DNA of 64,000 nucleotides from Aquimarina sp. AU58 (lineage in GTDB: Bacteria; Bacteroidota; Bacteroidia; Flavobacteriales; Flavobacteriaceae), in the NCBI RefSeq assembly GCF_900312745.1, contig NZ_OMPD01000014.1, positions 1,116,001 through 1,180,000 on the forward strand, read 5' to 3'. Every line of letters starts with the position of its first letter. The stretch's first letter is position 1. The position numbers and the translations under genes were made by a program. The notes beneath the pieces are model-generated. The model searched no databases. It saw only the letters and a program-made list of their open reading frames with translations, and was not told the origin of the DNA. This document shows, piece after piece, positions 1-7,596 of this stretch.

Positions 1-1007
1 GTGACAGATACCCAGATACTTCTATTTTGTTTGTAGGAGCAAAGGATCGTATGGAGATGCAAAAAGTACCGCAAGCAGGATATGAAATTAAGGGATTGTG
101 GATTAGTGGTATTCAAAGAAAGCTAACGTTGAGTAATTTGTTGTTTCCGATAAAACTATTAAGTAGTCTGTGGAAATCCAGAAAAATTATAAAAAAATAT
201 AATCCAGATGTAGTTATAGGAACCGGGGGATTTGCAAGTGGGCCATTATTAAAAATGGCAAATTCAAGAAAGATTCCAACCGTGCTTCAGGAACAAAATT
301 CGTTTCCGGGAATTACCAATAAATGGTTGTCAAAAAGAGCCAGTAAGATTTGTGTTGCTTATGATAATATGGAAAAGTTTTTTCCGAAGAATAAAATCAT
401 AAAAACGGGTAATCCTGTTCGTCAGGATTTGCTAAATACCAACGAAAAGAGAGACCAGGCAATTGAAAAATATACCCTTGACCCAGAAAAGAAAACAATT
501 TTGGTGATTGGAGGAAGCTTAGGAGCTAGAAGAATTAATCAATTAGTCGAAAAAGAACTTGATTTTTTTGCAGGAAAAGAGGTTCAGTTACTTTGGCAAT
601 GTGGTAAACTGTACTATTCAGATTATAAGCAATATACAGATCAAAAGGATGTGCAAGTACATGAGTTTTTAGAGACTATGGATTTGGCATATGCAGCTGC
701 AGATGTTATTATATCAAGAGCTGGTGCAAGTTCGGTTTCAGAATTATGTATTGTTGCTAAGCCAACATTATTTATCCCTTCGCCAAATGTAGCCGAAGAT
801 CATCAAACCAAAAATGCTAAGGCGATTGTCGATAAAAATGGAGCTGTAATGTTAAAGGAGAGCGAACTCGATAATAAGTTTGAGTATACGATTTCGGAAT
901 TACTAGATTCAGAAAATGTACAAGCCAAACTTTCTGAAGGAATAAAAGAATTAGCCTTGCCTAATGCTACTTCGGATATAGTAGATGAGATTGAAAAATT
1001 AATGTAA
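1..1007 (+). CDS. murG: MurG, lipid II-forming GlcNAc transferase (5' truncated)
   Basis: This is the peptidoglycan glycosyltransferase that adds GlcNAc from UDP-GlcNAc to lipid I at the inner face of the membrane. The reading frame is open from base 3 of the window ([13 protein letters not shown]), so the gene starts upstream; a TTG at 27 is internal and not a real start. Visible hallmarks are GGFASGPLL, the QEQNSFPG segment, TGNPVRQDL, the [10 protein letters not shown] nucleotide-sugar loop, and a C-terminal [11 protein letters not shown] plus HQTKNA donor-binding region. About 335 codons are present against a usual length near 365, so roughly 30 N-terminal residues (including the first glycine-rich loop) are missing. 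It is the first visible gene of the division cluster and sits 30 bp before murC. Confidence 0.97.
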   Translation, partial: DRYPDTSILFVGAKDRMEMQKVPQAGYEIKGLWISGIQRKLTLSNLLFPIKLLSSLWKSRKIIKKYNPDVVIGTGGFASGPLLKMANSRKIPTVLQEQNSFPGITNKWLSKRASKICVAYDNMEKFFPKNKIIKTGNPVRQDLLNTNEKRDQAIEKYTLDPEKKTILVIGGSLGARRINQLVEKELDFFAGKEVQLLWQCGKLYYSDYKQYTDQKDVQVHEFLETMDLAYAAADVIISRAGASSVSELCIVAKPTLFIPSPNVAEDHQTKNAKAIVDKNGAVMLKESELDNKFEYTISELLDSENVQAKLSEGIKELALPNATSDIVDEIEKLM

Positions 1008-1037
1008 AATAAAACAGTAAGAAATTAGAAGCATATA

Positions 1038-2384
1038 ATGAATAAAGGTTTAGAGAACATACAAAATATATATTTTATCGGTATCGGTGGTATCGGTATG
1101 AGTGCTCTTGCCCGATATTTTAAATTTCTAGGTAAAAATGTAGCAGGATATGATAAGACTCCTAGTCAGATTACTTCTGATCTAATAGCATTAGAAATTC
1201 CGATTCATTTTGAAGATAACATTGATCATATCCCTAAGCCATTTTTGAATACTGAGAATACGTTAATTGTGTATACTCCTGCTATCCCAAAAGATCATAA
1301 AGAATATGTGTATGTACAGAGCAATGGATTTTTGATCAAGAAGAGAGCAGAAGTTTTAGGAATTATAACAAAAGATACGTATACGCTTGCAGTGGCGGGA
1401 ACACACGGAAAGACGACAACAACAGCTATTCTAGCGCATTTACTTAAAGAAAGCGGAGCAAAAGTGACTGCTTTTTTGGGAGGGATAAGTGAAAATTATA
1501 ATTCTAATCTTGTATTAGAAGGAAATGAAGTAGTGGTAGTAGAGGCAGACGAATTTGATAGATCGTTTTTACAATTATATCCGGATATAGCAGGAATTAC
1601 TTCGATGGATGCAGATCACCTGGATATTTATGAAAAGGCTAATACATTAGAAGAGTCGTTTGTTGAATTTTCTTCTAAAGCAAAAGACCACCTTTTGGTA
1701 CGTAATGGATTGCCTCTTTCGGGTATCACTTTTGGAATCGAAGATGACTCAGATTACTGTGCTCAAAATATAAAAATAGATAATGGAACCTATATTTTTG
1801 ATTTAAAAACACCACATAAGTATATTAAAGATTTGCATTTAAACCTGCCAGGTAGACACAACTTGTTAAATGCTATTACAGCCTTTGCTATAGCGATGCT
1901 TTACGGCTCCCCGACCGGACCTTTGGCAAAGGCTTTATTTTCTTTTAAAGGCGTGCAAAGAAGATTTACCTACCAGATTAAAACGAATGATCTTGTGTAT
2001 GTAGATGATTATGCACATCACCCCACAGAAATTAATGCGTTGCATCAGGCGGTGAGAGAGATGCATCCTGGTAAAAAGATACTCGCTATTTTTCAGCCGC
2101 ATTTATATAGTAGAACTAGAGATTTTGCAGCAGATTTTGCGCAGAGTCTCAGTCAGTTTGATCAATTACTGCTTTTGGATATCTATCCGGCAAGAGAATT
2201 GCCTATCGAGGGCGTAACCTCGGATTGGTTATTAAGTATGATAGATGCAAAAGATAAAAAACTAATACAAAAAAATAATTTGATTGAAGCAATAGTAGGT
2301 AGTAATGCCGAGGTAGTGTTAACTATTGGGGCAGGAGATATTGGAGAAGAAGTATATCGTATAAAGGAAGCTTTGTTAGTATGA
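1038..2384 (+). CDS. murC: UDP-N-acetylmuramate--L-alanine ligase
   Basis: The product is the first amino acid ligase of the cytoplasmic peptidoglycan pathway, joining L-Ala to UDP-MurNAc with ATP. It has the N-terminal Rossmann-like UDP-binding motif GIGGIGMS (residues 15-22), the ATP P-loop AGTHGKTTTT (about 120-129), the central EADEFDRSF metal/substrate motif, and the C-terminal DDYAHHPTEI and FQPHLYSRT segments typical of MurC. At 448 residues it is of normal length. Its last four bases overlap the ftsQ start (ATGA), which indicates translational coupling in the murG-murC-ftsQ-ftsA-ftsZ operon. No ddl gene lies between murC and ftsQ, as is usual in Bacteroidota. Confidence 0.98.
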   Translation: MNKGLENIQNIYFIGIGGIGMSALARYFKFLGKNVAGYDKTPSQITSDLIALEIPIHFEDNIDHIPKPFLNTENTLIVYTPAIPKDHKEYVYVQSNGFLIKKRAEVLGIITKDTYTLAVAGTHGKTTTTAILAHLLKESGAKVTAFLGGISENYNSNLVLEGNEVVVVEADEFDRSFLQLYPDIAGITSMDADHLDIYEKANTLEESFVEFSSKAKDHLLVRNGLPLSGITFGIEDDSDYCAQNIKIDNGTYIFDLKTPHKYIKDLHLNLPGRHNLLNAITAFAIAMLYGSPTGPLAKALFSFKGVQRRFTYQIKTNDLVYVDDYAHHPTEINALHQAVREMHPGKKILAIFQPHLYSRTRDFAADFAQSLSQFDQLLLLDIYPARELPIEGVTSDWLLSMIDAKDKKLIQKNNLIEAIVGSNAEVVLTIGAGDIGEEVYRIKEALLV

Positions 2385-3100
2385 AAAGAAGGATTTTGAC
2401 ATATTTAAAATTTAGCAGTCTGCTCATTTTAATGGTGGTTCTTTTTGCTTTTGCCAGTAAACGTAATGAGCAACGAAGGATTAATGAAGTGCTCATAGAA
2501 TTTGTTGAAGAGCAAGATCCTTATGTAGATGAAGTAACGGTTAATAAATTGTTAATACAAAATCAGGACAAAGTTACGAACGTGGGTAAAGAAATTTTAG
2601 TTTTGAATATTGTAGAACAAAAGCTCGATGCACATAAAATGATTGAACATTCTGATGTGTATCTTACTGTAAATGGAGAACTTAGGGCAAGAATCAAGCA
2701 ACGCACCCCAATTGCTAGGGTTAATGCGGTTACTCCTTTTTATGTTGATGTTACAGGAAATACGATGCCTTTATCTGATAGTTATTCGGCTCATGTGCCA
2801 ATAGTACATAATGTATCAGAGCGAGAAGTTATTCAGGTTTTCCCTTTATTAAAAAAAATTCAGGAAGATGAATTTTTAAAAAAACATGTTGTAGGGGTTT
2901 ACCTTAATGTCGAAGGAAATTATGAACTAGAGTTGCGAGTGTACTCGTTTAAATTAGTTTTTGGGAAAATAGAAAATTTAGATAATAAGATAAGGAACTT
3001 TAAAGCATTTTATCAAAAAGCACTAAGAGATAAAAGTCTTGAAAAATATAAAAAAGTCAGTTTGCAATTTAGTAATCAAGTGGTGTGTACAATAAAATAA
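2381..3100 (+). CDS. ftsQ: Cell division protein FtsQ
   Basis: This is a bitopic inner-membrane divisome protein. It has a short basic N-terminus, one transmembrane helix at about residues 8-26, then a periplasmic part with a POTRA-like section (the stretch around NVGKEILVLNIVEQKLDAHK) and a beta domain containing the RIKQRTPIARV motif seen in FtsQ/DivIB proteins. The sequence is weakly conserved, as in all FtsQ proteins, so position is the main support: it overlaps murC by 4 bp and lies 7 bp before ftsA. At 239 residues it matches Bacteroidota homologues. Confidence 0.93.
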   Translation: MKRRILTYLKFSSLLILMVVLFAFASKRNEQRRINEVLIEFVEEQDPYVDEVTVNKLLIQNQDKVTNVGKEILVLNIVEQKLDAHKMIEHSDVYLTVNGELRARIKQRTPIARVNAVTPFYVDVTGNTMPLSDSYSAHVPIVHNVSEREVIQVFPLLKKIQEDEFLKKHVVGVYLNVEGNYELELRVYSFKLVFGKIENLDNKIRNFKAFYQKALRDKSLEKYKKVSLQFSNQVVCTIK

Positions 3101-3107
3101 TACCAAT

Positions 3108-4466
3108 ATGGAAAGAGAAGTAAATGAAATAGCGGTAGGACTAGACATAGGAACAACTAAGATTGTTGCCATGGTAGGAAAATATAATGAGTACGGAAAG
3201 ATGGAGGTATTGGGAATTGGCAAATCCAAAAGTTTGGGAGTACACCGTGGTGTAGTTAATAACATAACGCAAACAATTCAATCAATACAGCAAGCAATTC
3301 AGGAAGCAGAAAGTGTTTCGGGATTAAAAATTAATGATGTAACGGTTGGGATTGCAGGTCAGCATATTCGTAGTTTACAACATAGTGATTATATCACCAG
3401 GCCTAATGCAGATGCTGTAATAGATGAAGATGATATAGACAAATTATGTAATCAGGTACATAAATTAGTGATGTTACCTGGCGAAGAGATTTTACATGTA
3501 TTACCTCAGGAATATAAAGTAGACGGGCAAGCCGAAATAAAAGAACCGGTGGGGATGTATGGAGGAAGATTAGAAGCTAATTTTCATGTAGTAGTCGGGC
3601 AAGTGACTTCTATTCGTAATATAGGACGATGTGTAAAAAGCGCGGGATTAGAATTATCAGATGTGACTTTAGAACCATTGGCATCTGCTAATGCAGTGCT
3701 AAGCCAGGAAGAAAAAGAAGCAGGAGTTGCATTAATTGATATAGGGGGAGGTACCACAGATTTAGCCATTTTTAAAGATGGAATTATTCGTCATACAGCG
3801 GTAATTCCTTTTGGAGGTAATGTAATTACCGAAGATATTAAAGAAGGATGCTCAATCATCGAAAAACAAGCAGAATTACTAAAAATAAAATTTGGATCTG
3901 CCTGGCCAGGGGAAAATAAGGATAATGAAATTGTTTCAATTCCCGGACTAAGAGGAAGAGAGCCTAAAGAAATTACTTTAAAAAACCTCTCTAAAATCAT
4001 TCATGCACGAGTGGTCGAAATTGTAGAGCAGGTTTTTTTAGAAATCAAAAATTATGGACATGAATCTCCTAAAAAGAAATTAATTGCAGGAATAGTATTA
4101 ACAGGAGGAGGATCACAGCTTAATCACCTTAAGCAACTTGTCGAATATATTACAGGTATGGATACACGAATTGGATATCCTAATGAACACCTGGCAGGAA
4201 ATAGCGATTCAGAAACTACAAGTCCTATGTATGCAACAGCAGTAGGATTAGTAATGGATGGATTAATACATATTAAGAAACAAAAGAAAATCAGTAAAAA
4301 AGAACCTGTTGCAAGCGTTCAATCAAAACGACAACCTGAAACAGCAGCTATAGATGATGATATCACTATTGAAGAAGAAGATCCAAGAGTTGATCTAAAA
4401 CCGAGGAAGAATATTTTGGAGAAATGGACAGAGAAATTCAAGGAATTCTTAGATAATGCAGAATAG
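3108..4466 (+). CDS. ftsA: Cell division protein FtsA
   Basis: This actin-fold ATPase tethers FtsZ to the membrane. The ATPase phosphate-1 motif GLDIGTTK (residues 11-18), the phosphate-2 motif LIDIGGGTTDLAIF (around 209-222) and the TGGGSQL adenosine loop (around 332-338) are clear. The 1C-type insertion that distinguishes FtsA from MreB lies between about 85 and 165. The C-terminus is acidic (IEEEDPRVD) and then ends in a basic/hydrophobic segment (ILEKWTEKFKEFLDNAE) that fits the membrane-targeting amphipathic helix. The gene lies 7 bp after ftsQ and about 80 bp before ftsZ. Confidence 0.97.
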   Translation: MEREVNEIAVGLDIGTTKIVAMVGKYNEYGKMEVLGIGKSKSLGVHRGVVNNITQTIQSIQQAIQEAESVSGLKINDVTVGIAGQHIRSLQHSDYITRPNADAVIDEDDIDKLCNQVHKLVMLPGEEILHVLPQEYKVDGQAEIKEPVGMYGGRLEANFHVVVGQVTSIRNIGRCVKSAGLELSDVTLEPLASANAVLSQEEKEAGVALIDIGGGTTDLAIFKDGIIRHTAVIPFGGNVITEDIKEGCSIIEKQAELLKIKFGSAWPGENKDNEIVSIPGLRGREPKEITLKNLSKIIHARVVEIVEQVFLEIKNYGHESPKKKLIAGIVLTGGGSQLNHLKQLVEYITGMDTRIGYPNEHLAGNSDSETTSPMYATAVGLVMDGLIHIKKQKKISKKEPVASVQSKRQPETAAIDDDITIEEEDPRVDLKPRKNILEKWTEKFKEFLDNAE

Positions 4467-4481
4467 TTAGAAGATTAAGTA

Positions 4482-4500
4482 ATGTTCATTTTTTTGAACA
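4482..4500 (+). other. Small hairpin between ftsA and ftsZ
   Basis: The arms TGTTCA (4483-4488) and TGAACA (4495-4500) flank a T-only loop. It lies 47 bp upstream of the ftsZ start and is too weak for a clear terminator. It may affect ftsZ mRNA level or processing, which is only a guess. Confidence 0.3.
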
Positions 4501-4546
4501 GTGAAAATATATAAAATACAGTAGGAGAACCAGAAAATTAGCAATT

Positions 4547-6523
4547 ATGAGTAAAAATGAGGAGTTCGAAAACATTTCGTTTGATTTACCAAAAAATCAA
4601 TCTAATGTAATTAAAGTTATTGGAGTAGGAGGAGGAGGTAGTAATGCCATTAATCACATGTTCCAGCAAGGAATTAAAGGAGTTGATTTTGTCATTTGTA
4701 ATACAGATGCACAAGCATTAGAAAATAGCCCGATACCTAATAAAATACAGTTAGGGGTTTCACTAACCGAAGGACTAGGTGCAGGAGCAAACCCAGAAGT
4801 AGGTGAGCAATCTGCCGTAGAAAGCTATGAGGAGATAAAAACAATGTTGGATACCAATACCAAAATGATCTTTATCACAGCAGGTATGGGTGGAGGAACC
4901 GGTACAGGAGCTGCTCCGATCATTGCCAAAATGGCAAAGGAATTGGATATCTTAACTGTTGGGATTGTAACAATTCCTTTTCAGTTCGAAGGTCGTATGC
5001 GTAATGAACAAGCGCAATTAGGAGTAGAGAAACTTCGTGCTCATGTAGATTCTTTGGTTGTTATTAATAATAATAAACTAAGAGAGGTTTATGGTAATTT
5101 AGGATTTAAAGCCGGGTTCTCTAAGGCAGATGAAGTTCTTGCCACCGCATCTCGAGGTATAGCAGAAGTAATTACACATCACTATACACAAAATATAGAT
5201 TTACGAGATGCAAAAACAGTACTAAGCAATAGTGGTACAGCTATTATGGGGTCTGCTAATGCCTCTGGAAATAAACGTGCTCATGATGCTATTGTTAAAG
5301 CATTAGATTCTCCTTTGCTTAATGATAATAAAATTACCGGTGCTAAAAATGTACTCCTGTTAATCGTATCTGGTAAAGAAGAGATTACTATTGATGAGAT
5401 TGGTGAAATTAATGATCATATACAACAGGAAGCTGGTCATGGTGCTAATATCATTATGGGAGTTGGTGAAGATGAATCTCTAGAAGAAGCAATCTCTGTA
5501 ACTGTTATTGCTACTGGATTTGATGTAGAACAACAAGACGAGATTGTTAATACTGAAACTAAGAAAATAATTCATACTCTAGAGGACGAACAACGTTCTG
5601 CAATACAAGATTTATCTCCTAAGTCTACTGGTAATGTTACTCCCATGCGTTCTCCTTTACCAAAGAAAAAAGAAGTAGAAGAACCACCAATTATAAAGCA
5701 TGAACTAATTGAAGATGAAGAAGTAGATGAGGATTCCTTGTTGATCCCTACAACAGATCTGCTAAAAGATATTGATGTATCCTACGAAGTGGTAGATTCT
5801 TTTTCTTCGGATAATGATTTTGTGATTATTAATGCACAAGATATCATTAAACAAATAGAAGTTAATGATGAAAAAGAAGTTAATGCCGAAACAGAAAAAG
5901 AAGATCAGTTTGCATTAGCTTTTGATATGCCTGTAGGAGGAAACAAAGAAGAATCTACGAAGGCACCAACGGCTTCTATCGATGAGCCAAAAGTAGAAGA
6001 TGAAGAACAACCTATTGTTTTTGATCTAAGTGATGATATTCTCGATTTAGAAGTAAATGATGCAATAGAAGTGGTTCCTGTTGGAGAAACCACATCTGAG
6101 GGAGTGCGTAAGTATAGCTTAGAGGATTATATGGAAGAAGAAAAGCGATTAACTGAAGCGCAACCAGCAGAAGTTATGGAAGAAGAAGATGAAGAGGTTA
6201 TATTAGAAAAGAAAACGATCGCTCCAACTCCAGAAGAAGAAAAAGTAGAAGATGCAGATCCAGTTAATCAGCCTATTTCTGAAACCCTAAAAGCCAGAGC
6301 AGCAGAACGTAGAGCTAAGATGAAAGAATTTAATTATAAGTTTAGAAATAACTCTTCTAACATCGATGATATCGAAAAAGAACCAGCTTATAAAAGAGCA
6401 GGAATCGATGTCGATACTAAACCAGATGATTCTGGACTATCAAGAACTTCTTTAGGAACCGATAGTAATGATGATATACAATTGCGCAAAAACAATTCTT
6501 TTTTGCATGATAATGTAGACTAA
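4547..6523 (+). CDS. ftsZ: Cell division protein FtsZ with long acidic C-terminal linker
   Basis: This tubulin-like GTPase forms the Z-ring. The GTPase core has the G-box VGGGGSNA near residue 27, the tubulin signature GGGTGTG at 115-121 and the T7 synergy loop NIDLRD at 216-221. The core ends near residue 325. After it comes an unusually long, Glu/Asp-rich, low-complexity linker of roughly 280 residues, then a conserved tail (AYKRAGIDVD, and LRKNNSFLHDNVD at the very end) that probably carries the partner-binding peptide. Total length is 658 residues against about 380-400 in E. coli; long linkers are known in Flavobacteriia. The gene ends the division cluster. Confidence 0.97.
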   Translation: MSKNEEFENISFDLPKNQSNVIKVIGVGGGGSNAINHMFQQGIKGVDFVICNTDAQALENSPIPNKIQLGVSLTEGLGAGANPEVGEQSAVESYEEIKTMLDTNTKMIFITAGMGGGTGTGAAPIIAKMAKELDILTVGIVTIPFQFEGRMRNEQAQLGVEKLRAHVDSLVVINNNKLREVYGNLGFKAGFSKADEVLATASRGIAEVITHHYTQNIDLRDAKTVLSNSGTAIMGSANASGNKRAHDAIVKALDSPLLNDNKITGAKNVLLLIVSGKEEITIDEIGEINDHIQQEAGHGANIIMGVGEDESLEEAISVTVIATGFDVEQQDEIVNTETKKIIHTLEDEQRSAIQDLSPKSTGNVTPMRSPLPKKKEVEEPPIIKHELIEDEEVDEDSLLIPTTDLLKDIDVSYEVVDSFSSDNDFVIINAQDIIKQIEVNDEKEVNAETEKEDQFALAFDMPVGGNKEESTKAPTASIDEPKVEDEEQPIVFDLSDDILDLEVNDAIEVVPVGETTSEGVRKYSLEDYMEEEKRLTEAQPAEVMEEEDEEVILEKKTIAPTPEEEKVEDADPVNQPISETLKARAAERRAKMKEFNYKFRNNSSNIDDIEKEPAYKRAGIDVDTKPDDSGLSRTSLGTDSNDDIQLRKNNSFLHDNVD

Positions 6524-6568
6524 TTGCATAATAATTAGAATACTAATATTGTAAAGTATAAATATGTA

Positions 6569-6611
6569 ATTCTGGGACTTCGTCTATGTTTAGTATAGAC
6601 TTAGCCAGAAT
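6569..6611 (+). other. Structured spacer after ftsZ (stem with internal loop)
   Basis: The outer arms ATTCTGG (6569-6575) and CCAGAAT (6605-6611) enclose an inner stem GTCTAT (6582-6587) / ATAGAC (6595-6600). No T-tract follows, so it is not a standard terminator. It could be a 3' UTR processing or stability element of the ftsZ transcript. Confidence 0.35.
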
Positions 6612-6638
6612 CTAAAAAATAAACATAATACTTAAACT

Positions 6639-6678
6639 AAACCGATAATCTACTCTTAGATTATCGGTTTATTTTTTA
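6639..6678 (+). terminator. Intrinsic terminator after ftsZ
   Basis: A perfect 13-bp inverted repeat (6639-6651 with 6658-6670, 6-nt loop) is followed by a T-rich run (ATTTTTTAT). It is placed to end the division-cluster transcript before the YqeY-like gene. Confidence 0.75.
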
Positions 6679-6684
6679 TCTTCG
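6677..6684 (+). promoter_or_regulatory. Candidate -7 element of the YqeY-like gene
   Basis: TATCTTCG fits the Bacteroidota -7 pattern TAnnTTTG with one change and lies 26 bp before the ATG at 6711, just after the terminator. I see no convincing -33 TTTG, so the call is tentative. Confidence 0.4.
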
Positions 6685-6710
6685 CAATCCAAAGATAAAA
6701 ATCGATTATC

Positions 6711-7160
6711 ATGAGTTTAGAGCAAAAAGTAATGACTGCGATGAAAGAAGCTATGAAAGCTAAAGATACTAATGCATTAACATCATTGCGTGCTGTAAAA
6801 TCAGCTATTCTATTAGCCCAGACAGAAAGTGGGGCAAAAGAAGAACTTACCGAAGATCAGGAATTAAAATTATTGCAAAAACAAGTTAAGCAACGTAAAG
6901 ATAGTGCTGCGATTTTTATAGAACAAGGGAGAGATGATCTGGCAACGCCCGAACTGGCACAAGCAAAAGTGATTGAACAGTTTTTACCAGAACAATTAGA
7001 CGAAGCAGAGATCGAAAAAATAGTAATAGATATTATTGCTAAAACTGGCGCAGAGGGGATGAAAGATATGGGTAAAGTAATGGGGATGGCAAATGCTGCA
7101 TTAACAGGGAAAGCAGATGGGAAAACAATTTCTACAATAGTAAAAAGTAAATTATCTTAA
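6711..7160 (+). CDS. GatB/YqeY domain protein
   Basis: This small cytoplasmic helical protein of 149 residues matches the YqeY family, which resembles the tail domain of the GatB subunit of Asp/Glu-tRNA amidotransferase. Typical family features are the start SLEQKVMTAMKEAMKAKD, the LRAVKSAIL helix, the QVKQRKDSAAIF helix, EQFLPEQL, and the C-terminal GMKDMGKVMG followed by ADGKTISTIVK. The family is thought to act on tRNA or translation, but its precise role is not settled. It follows ftsZ after a terminator, a neighbourhood common in Flavobacteriia, and precedes a tRNA gene. Confidence 0.93.
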   Translation: MSLEQKVMTAMKEAMKAKDTNALTSLRAVKSAILLAQTESGAKEELTEDQELKLLQKQVKQRKDSAAIFIEQGRDDLATPELAQAKVIEQFLPEQLDEAEIEKIVIDIIAKTGAEGMKDMGKVMGMANAALTGKADGKTISTIVKSKLS

Positions 7161-7172
7161 TATAGGAAAAAT

Positions 7173-7246
7173 GGCCTCGTGGCGCAACTGAATAGCGCAT
7201 CAGATTTCGGCTCTGAGGGTTGGGGGTTTGAATCCCTCCGGGGTCA
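7173..7246 (+). tRNA. tRNA-Arg (anticodon TCG)
   Basis: A full cloverleaf can be drawn. The acceptor GGCCTCG pairs with CGGGGTC (with G-T wobbles), the D-stem is GCGC/GCGC, the anticodon stem is TCAGA/TCTGA with loop TTTCGGC (anticodon TCG at 7207-7209, reading CGA), the variable loop has 5 nt, and the T-arm is GGGGG-TTTGAAT-CCCTC. The discriminator is A at 7246 and CCA is not encoded. The D-loop AACTGAATA lacks the usual GG pair (only one G), which is unusual but may be normal for this isoacceptor. Confidence 0.93.
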
Positions 7247-7273
7247 CGAATGAATCACAAAAAAGTGAATCAT

Positions 7274-7310
7274 GAAGCGAGTTTCAAAAATGAAGCTCGC
7301 TTCTTTTTTT
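7274..7310 (+). terminator. Intrinsic terminator after tRNA-Arg
   Basis: The arms GAAGCGAGTTT (7274-7284) and AAGCTCGCTTC (7293-7303) pair over 11 bp with one G-T, followed by seven Ts. It lies 28 bp after the tRNA 3' end and probably terminates its transcript. Confidence 0.85.
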
Positions 7311-7344
7311 GAAAATTGTGAAGTGATTCTTTTTGTGATTTTCA

Positions 7345-7384
7345 ACGCGGAGCGTTGTAGGGATCAACACTAGTTAATCCCTAC
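7345..7384. repeat. Two adjacent hairpins downstream of the tRNA
   Basis: A short hairpin, CAACGC-GGA-GCGTTG (about 7343-7357), is directly followed by GTAGGGAT (7357-7364) pairing with ATCCCTAC (7377-7384). The right-hand part, with the bases after it, resembles the 3' end of the nearby tRNA-Arg (14 of 17 bases identical, 7376-7392 versus 7231-7247). Confidence 0.5.
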
Positions 7385-7396
7385 AGAGTCACTACT

Positions 7397-7444
7397 AATT
7401 AATAATCCCTTGTGAAAACTAGTTTTCACAAGGGATTATTAATT
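7397..7444. terminator. Perfect 48-bp palindrome, probable bidirectional terminator
   Basis: Bases 7397-7420 are the exact reverse complement of 7421-7444, with centre ACTAGT and no spacer. TTTT follows on the plus strand. It sits between the plus-strand tRNA unit and the 3' end of the minus-strand gene at 7597, so it could stop transcription from both sides. Confidence 0.65.
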
Positions 7445-7596
7445 TTTGTAACAAATCGACAAGATTTTAAAGTTTTGATAATCAGCATGAAAAAGTTTAA
7501 TCTTTCCTATGTTAGATTTGTAGGAAAAAACTTCTTTTTTCAGGTTCAAGAGAATTTAAAGTAGAATCGAGATAAGTTAGCATATCTTCAATTTTA

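Noticed and set aside
3023..4000. Minus-strand frames of 61-80 codons within ftsQ and ftsA
   Set aside because: They are shadows of the well-supported division genes.
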